DNA of 64,000 bases from Astragalus membranaceus. Taxonomy: Eukaryota > Streptophyta > Magnoliopsida > Fabales > Fabaceae. Within the stretch, counting starts at the first letter, position 1. Each line of letters opens with the position of its first letter. This document shows, one piece after another, positions 1 through 11,817 of this stretch. The stretch covers positions 22,255,251 through 22,319,250 of the forward strand of contig CM076847.1 of assembly GCA_039519185.1 (NCBI GenBank). Reading direction: 5' to 3'. Both the position numbers and the translations under genes were made by a program. The notes beneath the pieces are model-generated. The model was not told the DNA's origin. It saw nothing but the letters and a program-made list of their open reading frames with translations, and searched no databases.

Positions 1-280
1 TTGAGATGATTACTTAAATTGAATTAGTCTCTCCATTAGATAATATAATTTGAACACATGTGGTGTAATCGTCTCGATGCATATTCTAGAAAAGAGATGT
101 AAAAATGACATCACTTGTCCATATATTTGTACGAAAAGACCCAAGAATAATTTTGCTATGATTGGAAGAAAAGCTTTCAAAAGTATAGTGTGCTCAAAGA
201 AATAATTCTAGATGAATGACCTCAAATTATATTTTATGAATTTGGAGGCTGAACCTAGGATTGATCTCCACCTAGAAAAT
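1..280. other. Unassigned sequence left of integrase remnant
   Basis: No reading frame or motif is recognisable here. It lies directly upstream of the integrase core remnant, so it probably belongs to the same decayed Ty3/gypsy element. No zinc-binding HHCC module could be read. The rest of that element lies beyond the left edge of the window. Confidence 0.3.
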
Positions 281-289
281 CCCAAAAGG

Positions 290-1243
290 ATTTTTGGTAC
301 ATGAAAATCGCATGAACTCCATCCAATTGTTAAGCCTTGGCCATTCTGTGGATGGGCTATGGACTTGATTGGTAAAATATATTCTCCTAGCTCCAAGAGG
401 CATAGCCTTGTCATTATAGCTAGGAACTGATTCACCAAATGGGTGGAGGCTCAATCGATGGTCAATGTAAACCAGGATACAGTGATTAAGTTTACTGAGA
501 ACCAATCATACCTAAATTTGGGATTCCCGAGACCATCACTGCCGATCAATGCACGATGTTCACAAGGGAGCGAATGGTGGCATTTGCCCAAGAGTTTGAC
601 ATCAAGCTGAGGCATTCGACGTCTTATTATGCCCAAGCCAATAGACAAGCCGAGGCCACTAACAAAATCATCATTGAACTAATCTGAAGAATATAGAGGA
701 CTGGCCGAGGAATTGGCAGGAGACTCTAATTGAAGTCCTATGGGATATGACGAATTCAAAGTTCACACCTACTGGAAAAACTCTCTATCGGCTAGTATAT
801 GGGCAAGATGATGTTCTGCCACTTGAAATTAGTGTTGCATCATTAAGAGTGGCTAAACAATATTTGCTCGGCTTAAATGACTATCAGCAAGCCATGCTGA
901 TGGAGTTAGATTCAGTGGATGACAATAGGTTTGCTACCCTTAGGAAAATGGAATTGTCAAAGACCAAGATGGCCATAGCCTACAACAAACATGTAAGGGA
1001 CTAAGCAGTTTGTTGAAGGCAGTCTAGTTTGGAAAACCATTCTGCCGATTGGGATCAAAGAACCTAAGTATGGGAAATGGTCACCAAATTAGAAAGGGCC
1101 ATACATAGTTAGCAAGGTAAACAGTAAAGGCGCATATAAGTTAATATCCATTGAAGGGGAAGAATTTGACAAAAAATTCAATGGAAAATACTTAAATATG
1201 TATTACCCCACCATATGGGAGGGTATGCAAAATGATCATTAAC
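290..1243 (+). pseudogene. Ty3/gypsy (Tat-lineage) integrase, decayed
   Basis: Conceptual translation gives the integrase core of a plant Ty3/gypsy polyprotein, the enzyme that inserts element cDNA into the chromosome. The DDE triad can still be followed: Asp at 362-364 (context WAMDLIGKIY), Asp at 544-546 (ETITADQ) and Glu at 652-654 (RQAEATNK). A stop follows the first Asp block (IIARN*FTKWVEA), and there is at least one frameshift near 505 and stops near 685. After 1010 the C-terminal part (GSLVWKTILPIG, KGPYIVSKVNSKGAYKL) is readable to the stop near 1242. Protease, RT and RNase H would lie left of the window. The product cannot be functional. The Tat assignment rests on this sequence style and on the antisense ORF downstream. 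Confidence 0.8.
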
Positions 1244-1379
1244 ATTGATAAAATGTCAAAGCGGCACGCCACACATCGGCGTCCTAGTGTTCCCAAAATT
1301 GTTAGAGTTGTTCAAATCTTGGTTCAGGCCAGTCGAGGATGAAGGCATGTCCTTTTTCTCTCCCATTAAGAGTCCTGCT

Positions 1380-4335
1380 TTCTAGTTCTTGTAACCACCC
1401 CTATTCATTGAGCTTCGATTGATGATATGGTGGCTTTCGGATTGGGAGTTGCAGTCATATGCTCGTAGTGGGTGTGATTGTTGTACTTGTAGCAGTGGAT
1501 CCTTTAATTGCCTGACCACAAGAAAAGCCTTAGGATGGTGAGGAGAAGACCCCTTAGCCGCCGTAGCAGTTGGGCTAGAGGCTTCCTCCAAGAGCCTGCA
1601 TAGCTCACCCATGATGTGATGGCTCCCTACATTTCCTCCTCACCTTTCTTCAGGTCATAATCAAAACTCGGTTTCTGGGACTCGAGGGTTCTAATGTTTT
1701 GATCCAGCGAGGTGCTAAGGTGGTACAGGTGACCACGTTCTTGAAGGGAGTCCTTAAGCTTTTAAGCAGCTCGATCATATCGAGGTTGAAGTGTTTTTAG
1801 CTCCTTCTGTAGCTGAGAAATTTCATTATTGATTTCTTCGATTCGTTTCTTGGCCTTTTCTTCCTCGATGAAGGCCTTTTTCGTTTAAACCTCCAAGTGA
1901 CCATAGGACTTTGCGTAAGCACTCTCATGCGATTGAAGATTGGCTCGACGATCTAGGGATTGTTAGGCTATTTCAACGGTTTTCTTGGCCTTCACGAAAA
2001 GTTGCGAAACAACTTGGAGCCGAAGAGCTATCTACTGAAAGGAATTCTTTCGTGGCTCCGGGATATCAGAAGATGAGGCCAGATTAAACATGATGGACCT
2101 GAGCTTGGCTATTCGATCAGGATCGGTAGGTATATCGCCTTGAACAGCCGTCTCCACCTTCCTTAGATCTTCCATGATTAAAGGAACTATCTGGGGCAAG
2201 TCCTGAGTGGCGAAATACTAAGCTACTTTTTCATCGGTTACCTCGGGCAACACCTCTGGACTGTGGTGAGGGGGAAAACGAGGAATCATCAGTTGACCCT
2301 CAAACACAGGTTCTTGAACCTACTGACAAATGAAAGACAAAGGTAAGCTTCGACTTAAAGTTCGGTGACCTACCATAGTCATAGAAATAGGAGGCTTACC
2401 GAATTGATTGGTTGAGGAGAGTGATTCGAATGATGAGAAGATCCATTTCCAGATCCTTTATGAGTTTTCTGCAAATGGGAGAAGTGTGAGCTTGTGAAAA
2501 GCAAGCTAGAATGAGAATGCTAACTCAAAGGTAGATTTGTCACTTGGCAGCAGTAGGTGGAGTGTGAACCTCCTTCACAGTTGTCCTCGGTCTCCTTTTG
2601 AAAACAGGGGCCTCTTCTTCTTCACTTTCATCATCACTCACGGTGAAAAATGGAAAAGGAAGGATCTTGGATGTAGCCGAGCAAAATATTTACTAGGGGG
2701 TGTAACGTTCTGTACGTTGGCCTTCATCTGAGCTGATGACCTTTGGCCTGTGTACTTGGTTGCCTTTTGAGTTTTCTTGGCAGCCGAAGTAGTCACATTG
2801 GTTGTTGCTATAGTAGAGGGTTGAACAAGAATGGCCATATGATATGGTCGACCAGTGTATTGGGTGGCATAGACTTCAAAGGGCTCTGTAAAATAAACCC
2901 CCTTAACGCCAAGCCACTAATTGGCTTAAGCCGAAGTCTCCCTAACGCTCTTCCTAGAGTGCGCCCATAAAAATGTATCGACTTTATCGTAGCCATCCCT
3001 TACTATGAGGTCAATTACCCCATCTGATATTCCTTATCTCCTCAGGGCTCCTCCTCAAGACTTGCGAGGTTATGGATTTGTGTTGCTTTAACCTCAACTG
3101 TCTAGCTACGTAATTGGATGATAGAATTTGGAAAACATCTTACTATTTTGGGTCGAACCTTTGTATCTAGTAACCAGGTTCTTTGCCACCAATACTTAGA
3201 ACTAGTTGTCTATTACGACCCAGCGTTCAACTAGAGAAAGTTTTGTCTCAAGATCCTGTGCGTCAAAAATCTGTTTGGGGCCAACACCTCCTTTCAACAC
3301 TGGGCACCATTCTATCTCAACGAGAGATAAATTAAATAGGATCCTCATTACCTTCAACGGTGTTGGGGATTTAATAAGAGTTGCTGCCAAATGAGGTCCC
3401 TGAGTTTTGGCTTGAAGAAGAGGGGTAGTTGAGGAGCCTACAGAGAGAACATTTTTGAAGTAGAGTTGTAAATGAGGCGTTGAATCTTGCTTATCCATTA
3501 ACGTTCTTAATCTGGTCAAGCAGAATGTGCATGCCTTTGTATAGGCACGATAAGAAGAAGGGACCCCATGAGTAAGTCTCGCCACCAAGCATTTTGGCAA
3601 CAAAGGGTTGGAGTTCTTGAACAACTCCTGCTGAGGCACTGCCATAAAAGAACTTATTGAAGAAATACATAAAAAATGACTGGTGCTCGGCATCTATGAA
3701 ATCACCTGACTTCTTGGCGTTCCAATTGAGGAGATTTTGGAAAGCAGTGTCGTGGTCATAGACGAGGCCATCAGTAGGAAAATTAGGATCGACATGAACC
3801 TCTTTTCCACCTACTGGGAGTCCCAATATGCCTGCCACGTCAAGCAATGTTGGAGTTAACATTTCCCACAGAAAAATGAATGTGTTGAGAGAGGTGGACA
3901 AGAATCCCATAAGGGGGAAGAGAACGTCGAAGTTGTGAGAAATTTCTATGATTGACATGATTATGCCATAGAGACCCCAAGCTTTCTAAGTCTCATCTTT
4001 GGCCGCAACTACTCTGTCATCCCATTGTTTGTTACCCGGTGATGTCCTCGGCAAACCTGAGTTCGTGTATTTTGCCTCGGCAGTGTACCAGTCACAGTGA
4101 TCAGAACACTATCTAAAAACAGGCCAGGGTCAAAATAGCTTTCAAAGGTAGAAACGCCATTATCTACATTAATGGTAAAAGGGTGTAAAGTAACTAGGGT
4201 TCTTGCCGAGGAAAGGACATTGAAGTGCATCAAAGCACCACGAGGGGAGTTCGTCATCCCTGTGAAGGTGTGCTTGATTATCTGAGTGTGTTGACATGGT
4301 GGAGATGATGAATCATGGCAAAGTCTGGAGAACAA
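1380..4335 (-). pseudogene. Antisense additional ORF with plant mobile domain, decayed
   Basis: Minus-strand blocks read as a plant-mobile-domain (PMD, aminotransferase-like) protein. The best block is 3958-3491 (about 155 residues, with NTFIFLWEMLTPTLLDVAGILGLPVGG). It is preceded by a frameshifted N-terminal block at 4335-4009 and followed by a block in another frame at 3520-3202 (LVERWVVIDN). Farther down, about 3110-3000, YVARQLRLKQHK resembles the PMD C-terminal region, and 1990-1640 reads as a charged coiled-coil-like stretch. At least two frameshifts and several stops break it. Antisense extra ORFs between pol and the 3' LTR, some with PMD similarity, are known in Tat-lineage Ty3 elements. 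The position next to the integrase remnant fits that. A separate host MAIN-like gene copy is the alternative. Confidence 0.6.
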
Positions 4336-5378
4336 ATAGGCGATAAATTTTTTGGAAGAGTTTCAACAAGAGCAAGTGAAAGGTAACAATGGGCTTGAAA
4401 CGATTGATTGAAAGGCTATTTGGCGCTAAATTGGACGTTTTACGAGCGAATGGTTATAATGATTAATCATGAGCAAAATGTTGCCTCATTGCATCGATTG
4501 GTGTTAAATTGGACGTTTTACGTCTAATCAATACTGTAACGCCTAGTTTAGCAGTCATAGTGACACTAACTCATTAGTTCATTTTTGCGTTGCCAAAGCT
4601 ACCCAACTCCTCGACTAGATAACAACGCAAAAAGGGGGGAATTTTTTAAAAATTATGCTAATTTGTTGGTTGAGGAAGAACCTAGTCGAGGCAAAGGTTT
4701 GGTCGAGTGTATGTGGGCCGAGGCACTCATATGTGGCGCGAAAGAAGGGCAGGTCGCCTATTAATTGGGCGTAATTTACTTTATTCTCTTAGTTTCTATC
4801 TTATTATTTCTGGTGAGAGCAACCACAAAACCTATGATGGTAGCCTTGGTGGAATATGACTAAGGGGAGAATTAAAGTATTGGAGCTCGCTGGGAGAATC
4901 AGTGGAGAAATGCTTGCCGAGGAAGGCAAGAAATAACTAAGGGCAAAAGAGTTTGGAAGAGAAGCCTAGGTAAATGTGGTTAAAGAAAAATCATGGGCTA
5001 AAACGCCAAAGGTAAGATGGAGCTTGCCAAGCAATGGTTAAGAAGGATCTTAGGTAGAAGATAACTGAGCTAAGGAGCTAGGAGCCGATGGCATAATGGA
5101 GAGCATAGCTGAGGGCATTTTGGCCGAGGAAAAGGGCTTCTGTGGGAAGCAAGTTTTCAATACACGTGGACAAGTTTGGAACGCTGGAGCGGTTGAAGAA
5201 AATGTGGAGAAGTACCCCAGAAGTAGGAGCAACGATACTTTGACCCCACTAACCGTTCTAGTGGACGTTGTTGACCGTCTCCTAGTTTTTAGGGTGTAGG
5301 TGTGATATTGTACGTTGATCTTAGCCGATCCAACGGTGGTTAACCTGTAGGCTACTCGAAGTGGCCAACAGAGACCAA
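4336..5378. other. Non-coding 3' region of the Ty3 element, possible LTR remnant
   Basis: No credible coding sequence. A purine run at 4627-4641 (aaaaagggggga) is a candidate polypurine tract, but no clean TG start follows, so the LTR could not be bounded. Short open frames around 5050-5300 occur on both strands and show no family resemblance. Confidence 0.35.

Positions 5379-5435
<57 letters not shown>
5379..5435. repeat. (AT)n(GT)n compound microsatellite
   Basis: An uninterrupted AT run switches to a GT run of about 18 dinucleotides. Likely length-polymorphic. Confidence 0.95.
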
Positions 5436-5437
<2 letters not shown>

Positions 5438-5933
5438 CTGTACAGTTACAGAACACACACAATCAATTAAACATCTACATTTTTCAAAGTCTTTACTTTT
5501 TATCTTTTACTCGCATTTATCTTTATGTTTTACAGCAATAGGTAGTCCAATTACACGTCTCTCTAACCTAACCAAACACTCTTTCGAGGAGTTAGGGAAC
5601 CCATAGCTGAGGATTAGAGTTCCTTCCTCAGCACACTTACTTGAAGATAGGAATGAAAACATTCAAGCCTCTAGTTGATCCCTCCGCTAAGAGAGAGAGT
5701 TTGACGACAACACAGTCAAGTAACTTTTTTGTTGTTTCGAACCATTATTGAGTACCCCACAACGTGGATATTATTTTGTTTCAAACTATATTTTATTTCT
5801 ACTTTGACTTGGATATTATTTTTTTTTTTGAAAACATAATTCATGAGTTTTTTTTGAAAACATTGACTTGAATATATTACACCAGACTTCAGTTACTATT
5901 ACACTCGGTGAGACTATAGATACAAAAGAGATG
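5436..5933. other. AT-rich intergenic sequence
   Basis: No gene, RNA or mobile-element end is seen. There are runs of T at about 5819-5860. Confidence 0.4.
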
Positions 5934-7215
5934 TATTATTAAGGCTAAATAGCACTTTTGGTCCTTTATCTTTGCTCCAGATTTCATTTTGGTCATTTAT
6001 CTTTTTTTTGGTCCTTTATCTTTCATTTTCGTTTCACTTTGGTCCTTTATCTTTTTTTTGGTCCGTTTTGGTCCTTTATGTTTCATTTCGTTTCATTTTG
6101 GTCCCTCACGTTATTATTTAATTCAATTAAAACATTAAAGCAATTAAAACAATTAATTCAATTAAAACAATTAAAAAAATAAAACATAAACCCCCCCACC
6201 GTCCACCACCAACCACCACCACCCACCACCACCCACCACTGTCAACCACCACCCACAACCGTCAACCACCACGATACACCTCAAAATCAACATTCAACCC
6301 CCAAATCTGAAAATCAACATTCAACCCCCAAATCAACAACAAATCTGAAAATCAACAACATTCAACCCCTTTTCGTCAACCCCCAACAACAAATCTGAAT
6401 CCCATATTCTGAAATCAAAAACGAAAATCAAAGACGCGTTTCTGGGTTTCGAAGACGCGTTTCTGGGTTTCGATTTCGTTTTATTGTGATTTTGATTTTG
6501 TGAATCTGAAGAAGAAGAAGAAGATGAATTTGTGAATCTGAACGAAACCCATTTCTGAAACTGAACGAAATTGTCTAGTTTGAAGAAGAAGAGAAATTTG
6601 TGAATCTAAAGAAGAAGAGGAATTTGTGTGTCTGATTGGAGAAGAAGATTGAAAAAAAATACAGGTCCAGAAAATATTGAAAAATACAGATCTGGTTGTT
6701 GTTGTTGAAAGATGGGAGCGAATGGTTGTTGTTGAAAGATGGGAGCGAATGGTTGTTGTTGAATCAGACACACAAAACTGACGATGTGAAATTAATGTTG
6801 TTGTTGTTAAATAACATGATGATGTTGTTGTTGAATCCAAACACACAAAACTGACGTTGTTGTTGTTGAATCCAGAAATTAATGTTGATGTTGTTGTTGA
6901 ATCCAGAAATTAATGAATTACTACTAAATAAAATGTTGATTTTCGTTTTATGCAACATTTTCAGCGCACCAATTGTTTTAAAATAATTTTGTTTTAATTG
7001 TTTTAATATTTTAATTGAATTAAATAATAACGTGAGGGACCAAAATGAAACAATGAAACATAAAGGACCAAAACGGACCAAAAAAAAGATAAATGACCAA
7101 AATGAAACGAAAATGAAAGATAAAGGACCAAAACGGACCAAAAAAAAGATAAAGGACCAAAGTGAAATCTGGAGCTAAGATAAAGGACCAAAAGTGCTAT
7201 TTAGCCTATTATTAA
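5934..7215. mobile_element. MULE-type non-autonomous element (MITE) with 9-bp TSD
   Basis: The element proper is 5943-7206 (1264 bp). Both ends start GGCTAAATAGCACTTTTGG when read inward, and the imperfect inverted repeats extend for over 200 bp, rich in TTTGGTCCTTTATC units. It is flanked by the perfect direct repeat TATTATTAA at 5934-5942 and 7207-7215. A 9-bp target duplication with long TIRs is diagnostic of Mutator-like elements. No transposase is present. The interior holds CCACCA-rich and GTT-rich simple sequence and a stretch (6420-6640) that looks like a gene 5' UTR on the minus strand, which could be captured host sequence. Its right end lies about 480 bp upstream of the predicted transcription start of the HD-ZIP IV gene. 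Confidence 0.9.
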
Positions 7216-7247
7216 TGCATTCATAGAAGTCCTTTTTACGATTCGTT

Positions 7248-7255
7248 TAAATGCA
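7248..7255 (+). promoter_or_regulatory. L1-box (TAAATGCA)
   Basis: An exact match to the L1-box consensus TAAATGYA. HD-ZIP IV factors such as ATML1 and PDF2 bind this site in epidermal promoters, including their own. It lies about 400 bp upstream of the TATA box of the HD-ZIP IV gene and just outside the MITE. An 8-mer can occur by chance, but the family context supports it. Confidence 0.55.
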
Positions 7256-7301
7256 TTCACACGAAGTCCGTTTTAGTGAGCGTTACGATCTTTTTTATTA
7301 C

Positions 7302-7365
<64 letters not shown>
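7302..7365. repeat. (ATT)n microsatellite
   Basis: About 21 consecutive ATT units between the MITE and the HD-ZIP IV promoter. Open frames reading through it are low-complexity artefacts. Confidence 0.95.
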
Positions 7366-7654
7366 TCTTCATTTTCGGATAAACTCTTTCACAAAGTCAA
7401 ACTGTCATTTCTTTTAAAAAATGAAATCTCCATTTTATTTTGTCAAACAAAACGTAAGATTCATTAAGGTTAGTCAATGAGAATAGATAAGAACCAAAAG
7501 TCTATTTTACCCTTCAAGTTGCTTAGCCAGTAAGAATAGTGTTGACTTTATTCATTATACGCTGGCTAATACAGACAATTTTGAAACCAAAAAAGATAGT
7601 AATATCTGCATGGTTTTTGGGTAAAATTTAAAGCCACACCTCAGACTTAAGGGT

Positions 7655-7664
7655 TATAAATTAA
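7655..7664 (+). promoter_or_regulatory. TATA box of HD-ZIP IV gene
   Basis: TATAAATTAA lies about 30 bp before a plausible start near 7685. The 5' UTR would be split: exon to 7717, donor GT at 7718, acceptor AG at 7798-7799. A 5' UTR intron is common in HD-ZIP IV genes. Confidence 0.55.
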
Positions 7665-7805
7665 AGGTTGAGTGTGTGAGCTCTTCACCACTGGTAGAAG
7701 AAGCTACCCTATAATAGGTGAGTTCTTTTTTCCTTTCTTTAATTTCCAAATTTTTTTAATTTATGAATATTACATGAATCATGTTTGATTTTGAAACAGG
7801 GCGTG

Positions 7806-7923
7806 ATGGAAATGAATTACTCAAAAAAGTTTAAAACCCCTCAATTTCAACAACAACCAACAATGTATGATCCTCAAGTTCAACAACAACAACAACCAAA
7901 CATGTTGTTTGATCCTCAAGATC

Positions 7924-7972
<49 letters not shown>

Positions 7973-10900
7973 GCAACAGAACTTGCAGGAGTTATCGATG
8001 CAGATGACATCATCCGAAAGTGATTTCCAATTGGCGAAGCAAAATGAAGATTCAAGTGGTAATGAGAAGGTGGTGGGGGTGGTGGATGTGGAGGCTCATC
8101 CTTCGACTGACGACCAATGCTCCAAGAAGAAACCTAAAAAGAGAGGCTATCATCGTCACACAAAGTACCAAATTCAACAAATGGAAGCGTACGTAGTGGT
8201 CACTATTTTAATGCACTTCCTTTTTTTTGTTTGTAGATGGAATGGCAAGTAAACTCACACACAACCGCAAGGTCCCGAGTTCGAACTCGGGTGACGATAT
8301 CTAGCCTGATAGTATCAATATTTTCCAGTTGAACTAGATGTTACAGATAATGCACCTCTGTTTTTATTCTTTTATTGAGTGTAGTTTGCTCACTCGTTTT
8401 TATGTTATATTTCTCATATGCTCAGATTCTACCAAGAGTGCCCTCACCCTGATGCAGACCAAAGGAGAATGATAGCTAGTAACATTGGCCTCACGCCATC
8501 ACAAATCAAATTTTGGTTCCAGAACAAGGGCACACAAATTAAGGTAAAAGAGGACCAAACACTCTAATTTCAAAATCAGTGTTTCTGATTTATGATTTAA
8601 TTCTTTTAAGCGGTTTGAGCCGTAATTCGAACAACCCAATAATCGATTTAGAGATGTTTATGTCCTATAACTTTTATTATTATATTTGTGCATTTTGGTA
8701 TTTATAAAAACAACACATGTATTTTTTTAATATAAAAACCACAAGTAATATGTTTTTAAAGAAAAATTACAAATAAACCTTACTCTTCTATATGTTATTC
8801 TATTTTTATGTATTTGAAGACAATCACCAGAATTTTATATTCTGTCCATTGACTTAGGGTTTTGACTAGCTACTTTATATTATTTTTAAGTCAAAAGTAT
8901 ATTAATAATGAAAAATAGACCGAGGCAGAAGATATTTAAATTCTTTGTCGATAGAGAAAGATTGAAGTATATACTTTGTATTTTCTTATATAAATACAAG
9001 TTGCAGTATTAATACATGAATAATGTTTGAGCATACACACAGATTCAACAAGAACATGAACAAAATGACCAGTTAAGGGCTGAAAATGAAAGGATTGTTT
9101 CTGAGAGCGAGAGGTACGAGGAAGCACTAAGCAAAGCTTCATGCCATAACTGTGGAGGTCCTATTTCTAATATTATTTCTGAAATGTCCTTTGAGGAGCA
9201 GCAGCTTAGGATTGCGAACGGGCGATTGAAAGATGAGGTAGAATTACATCTCCTTGCTTGTTTATTAATACAACATTTGATACTATTTATCTTTTTCCTT
9301 TGATACTATTTATCGCTCTTATTCTTCTTGGTTGAACAAACAATAAATACTATTTATCTTTTTCCTTTGATACTATAGATTGCAAGGATGTCAGGTAGGT
9401 CAAACCACAATGTTGGAAGCTTTGTGACGTCCTTGTTTAACATGTCTCCTCAAAATCAAATGCCTCCACAATCGTTTGATGTTGGAGGCAGTAGTAACTA
9501 TGCTGCTCCATCGAGAATGGAAACATATTGTGGTGGTGATGGTGAAGGCAGTGACGTTGTTAGGTCATTACCACCTCCTACACTTGATGGCAAACCCATG
9601 ATTGTGGAGCTCGCTTCTGCGGCAATGGAGGAACTGGTAGCGTTGGCCAATCAAGGACCGCCTATTTGGATCCCTGGCTACTCGCTTGAGATTCTAAATG
9701 TAAACGAATACATGAAGGCTTTCCCTATGGGAATAGGACCAAAACCCTTGGGCTTTAGAACTGAAGCTTCAAGGGAATCTGTTGTTGTTATCATGAATCA
9801 TATTAACCTAGTTGAAATCCTTATGGATGTGGTAAGCATTCTTGTAATTATTCTCAAAATCATCTATATATCCATGTGTATATATATATATATATAACTT
9901 TCTAATTGCAAGAATTTTCAGAACAAATGGACTACTATGTTTTCGGATATTGTCACAAGAGGAACGACACATGAAGTCTTGTTCAGTGGGGTGGCAGGAA
10001 ACTACAATGGATACTTACAAGTGGTACGCAAAGCTTTTTTTCTTCCTTGTACTGATAACGATTGAATTGAAAATTAAATTAATTTTATGTCATGAAATTC
10101 GTTGTTTCAGATGTTAGCTGAGTTCCAAATTCCTTCGCCACTAGTACCACCTCGTGAATACTATTTTGTGAGGTACTGTAAGAAGCATAAAGAAGGGTCT
10201 TGGGCGGTGGTTGATGTTTCCTTGGATCATCTACGACCTAGTTCAACCTTAAGAAGCCGAAGACGACCATCTGGTTGTATAATTCAAGAATTACCAAATG
10301 GCTACTCAAAGGTCATTTAAATTAAACTTCTTCATTTCAATGGTCCACACAATGTTTTCAAAAAATTGACCTTGATTTTCATCATATTACTTGTCCTATA
10401 TATATACATCAAAAACTATAATGTGAGCCCAACTCACAAGCGCAAATCTTGTATAAAACCTTGTGTCACATTGTTGATAATATTCAAGCTTAACCAAAAC
10501 TAAACCGCATACAATTTGTTATAAAAACTGTTTTCATCAGGTTACATGGGTTGAGCATGTAAACGTGGATGATAGAGATGTGATGATGGATAACCCATAT
10601 ATGTTTTTGGTAAACTCTTGCCTTGCCTTTGGAGCAAAGAGATGGTTGGCATCATTAGATAGACAATGCAAACGTCTGGCTAGTGCAATGGCAATCAACA
10701 TACCAGTTGGCAACTTTAATGGTATATATTACGAGTGTGTTTTTATATCTTGTTAGAATTTTAAAATCTTTACACTAACTATGAAATTGAATTCGTATAT
10801 GTATGTATATAGGGATAGGGATAACGAGTCCTGCTGGAAGGAAGAGTATGCTGAGGCTGGCGGAAAGATTGATGACATACTTTTTTATTAGTGTTGGTGC

Positions 10901-11817
10901 TTCTAAAGAACATGTTTGGACACCGATAGATTCAGCAGATAATGGTGATGATTTAAAGGTCATGACTAGAACAAGTAACGATGAACCGGGAAGACCTTGC
11001 GGTATAGTGCTCAGTGTTGTAACTTCTTTCCGGCTTCCCGTCTCTCCAAAGAGGGTTTTTGACTTTCTTCTAGATGACACTACAAGAAGTCAGGTAATAA
11101 TTACTTAACAATTATAAAAATATGTAATTACATGTGCTTGCTTGAATGTTAGCCTATATATGATAATAATGACTGAAACTTGACCACGGGTGGAAACATT
11201 TTTTTGAATTTAAAATGCAGTGGGATATTCTCTCCTCTGGTGGTATAGTTCAAGAAGTGGCTCACATAGCAAACGATCATGATCCTAACAACCATGTCTC
11301 TCTACGTCATGTTAATGTAAGTTGTTGGTTTAACATTCTAATTAAGACAATGTGAAAACAATGTTTTTGGCCAGGTTGAAACCGCAAACCTTATTTTAAA
11401 ACCTTGATCTTATTAATAGATAATTCAATGAACATTCTTTTTTGTAAATGTGCATTGCAGAATGAAAATTCAAACGTAGGCAACATATTGATACTTCAAG
11501 AGAGTTGCATTGATTTGACTGGCGCATACGTTATTTATTCTCCCATTGATGTTGTTGTAAAGAATCTAGTGCTGAGTGGAGGTGATCCAAATTACATTAC
11601 CCTGCTGCCCTCGGGTTTCGCCATTCTTCCAGATGGGCAAGGACAATGTGGATTTCCTATACCTGATGTAATGAGATTTGGAGGTTGTATGCTAACCGTT
11701 TCATTTCAGATTTTAGCTGATTCAAATCCAACAACAAAACTCTCTCCTGCTTCACTGGCCATTGCTACCAATTTCATTAAGCAATCAATTAGACGGATCA
11801 AAGTTGCATTGTCTTAA
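7806..11817 (+). CDS. HD-ZIP IV transcription factor (homeodomain, leucine zipper, START)
   Basis: Ten coding exons: 7806-8188, 8426-8543, 9043-9237, 9379-9831, 9922-10023, 10111-10311, 10541-10721, 10813-11093, 11221-11316 and 11461-11817. All introns are GT-AG, phases agree and no stop interrupts, giving 788 residues, a normal family length. Residues about 38-60 are polyglutamine. The homeodomain is about 107-167 (YHRHTKYQIQQ, ECPHPDADQRR, KFWFQNKGTQIK). The zipper-loop-zipper follows at 168-235, with the class IV CxxC (CHNCGG, Cys201 and Cys204). START is about 305-537 (AAMEELVALA, GNYNGYLQV, RYCKKHKEGSWAVVDVS). The START-associated C-terminus runs to 788 (LPSGFAILPDG). The START and zipper sequences are nearest the ATML1/PDF2/HDG2 group, which binds L1-boxes and controls epidermal identity. 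ATG 7806 is chosen because an upstream ATG falls inside the 5' UTR intron. Odd: Gly163 replaces the highly conserved homeodomain Arg53, so DNA binding may be altered. Confidence 0.93.
8274..8291. repeat. Perfect 18-bp palindrome in intron 1 (possible SINE B-box trace)
   Basis: CCCGAGTTCGAACTCGGG is its own reverse complement. GTTCGAACTC resembles a pol III B box (T-arm), and nearby sequence (acaaccgcaaggt) is reminiscent of tRNA-derived SINEs. No A box or tail was found, so this is a hint only. Confidence 0.35.

Noticed and set aside
4629..5720. Well-defined 3' LTR of the left Ty3 element
   Set aside because: No TG...CA pair with a target duplication could be established and the sister LTR is outside the window.
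6764..7191. Minus-strand open frames in the MITE
   Set aside because: They read the terminal inverted repeats and GTT-rich filler; the mirror frames occur at 5958-6182.
7276..7467. Poly-isoleucine open frame
   Set aside because: Translation of the ATT microsatellite.
8240..8330. tRNA gene in intron 1
   Set aside because: Only a T-arm-like palindrome is present; no cloverleaf, A box or anticodon arm can be built.
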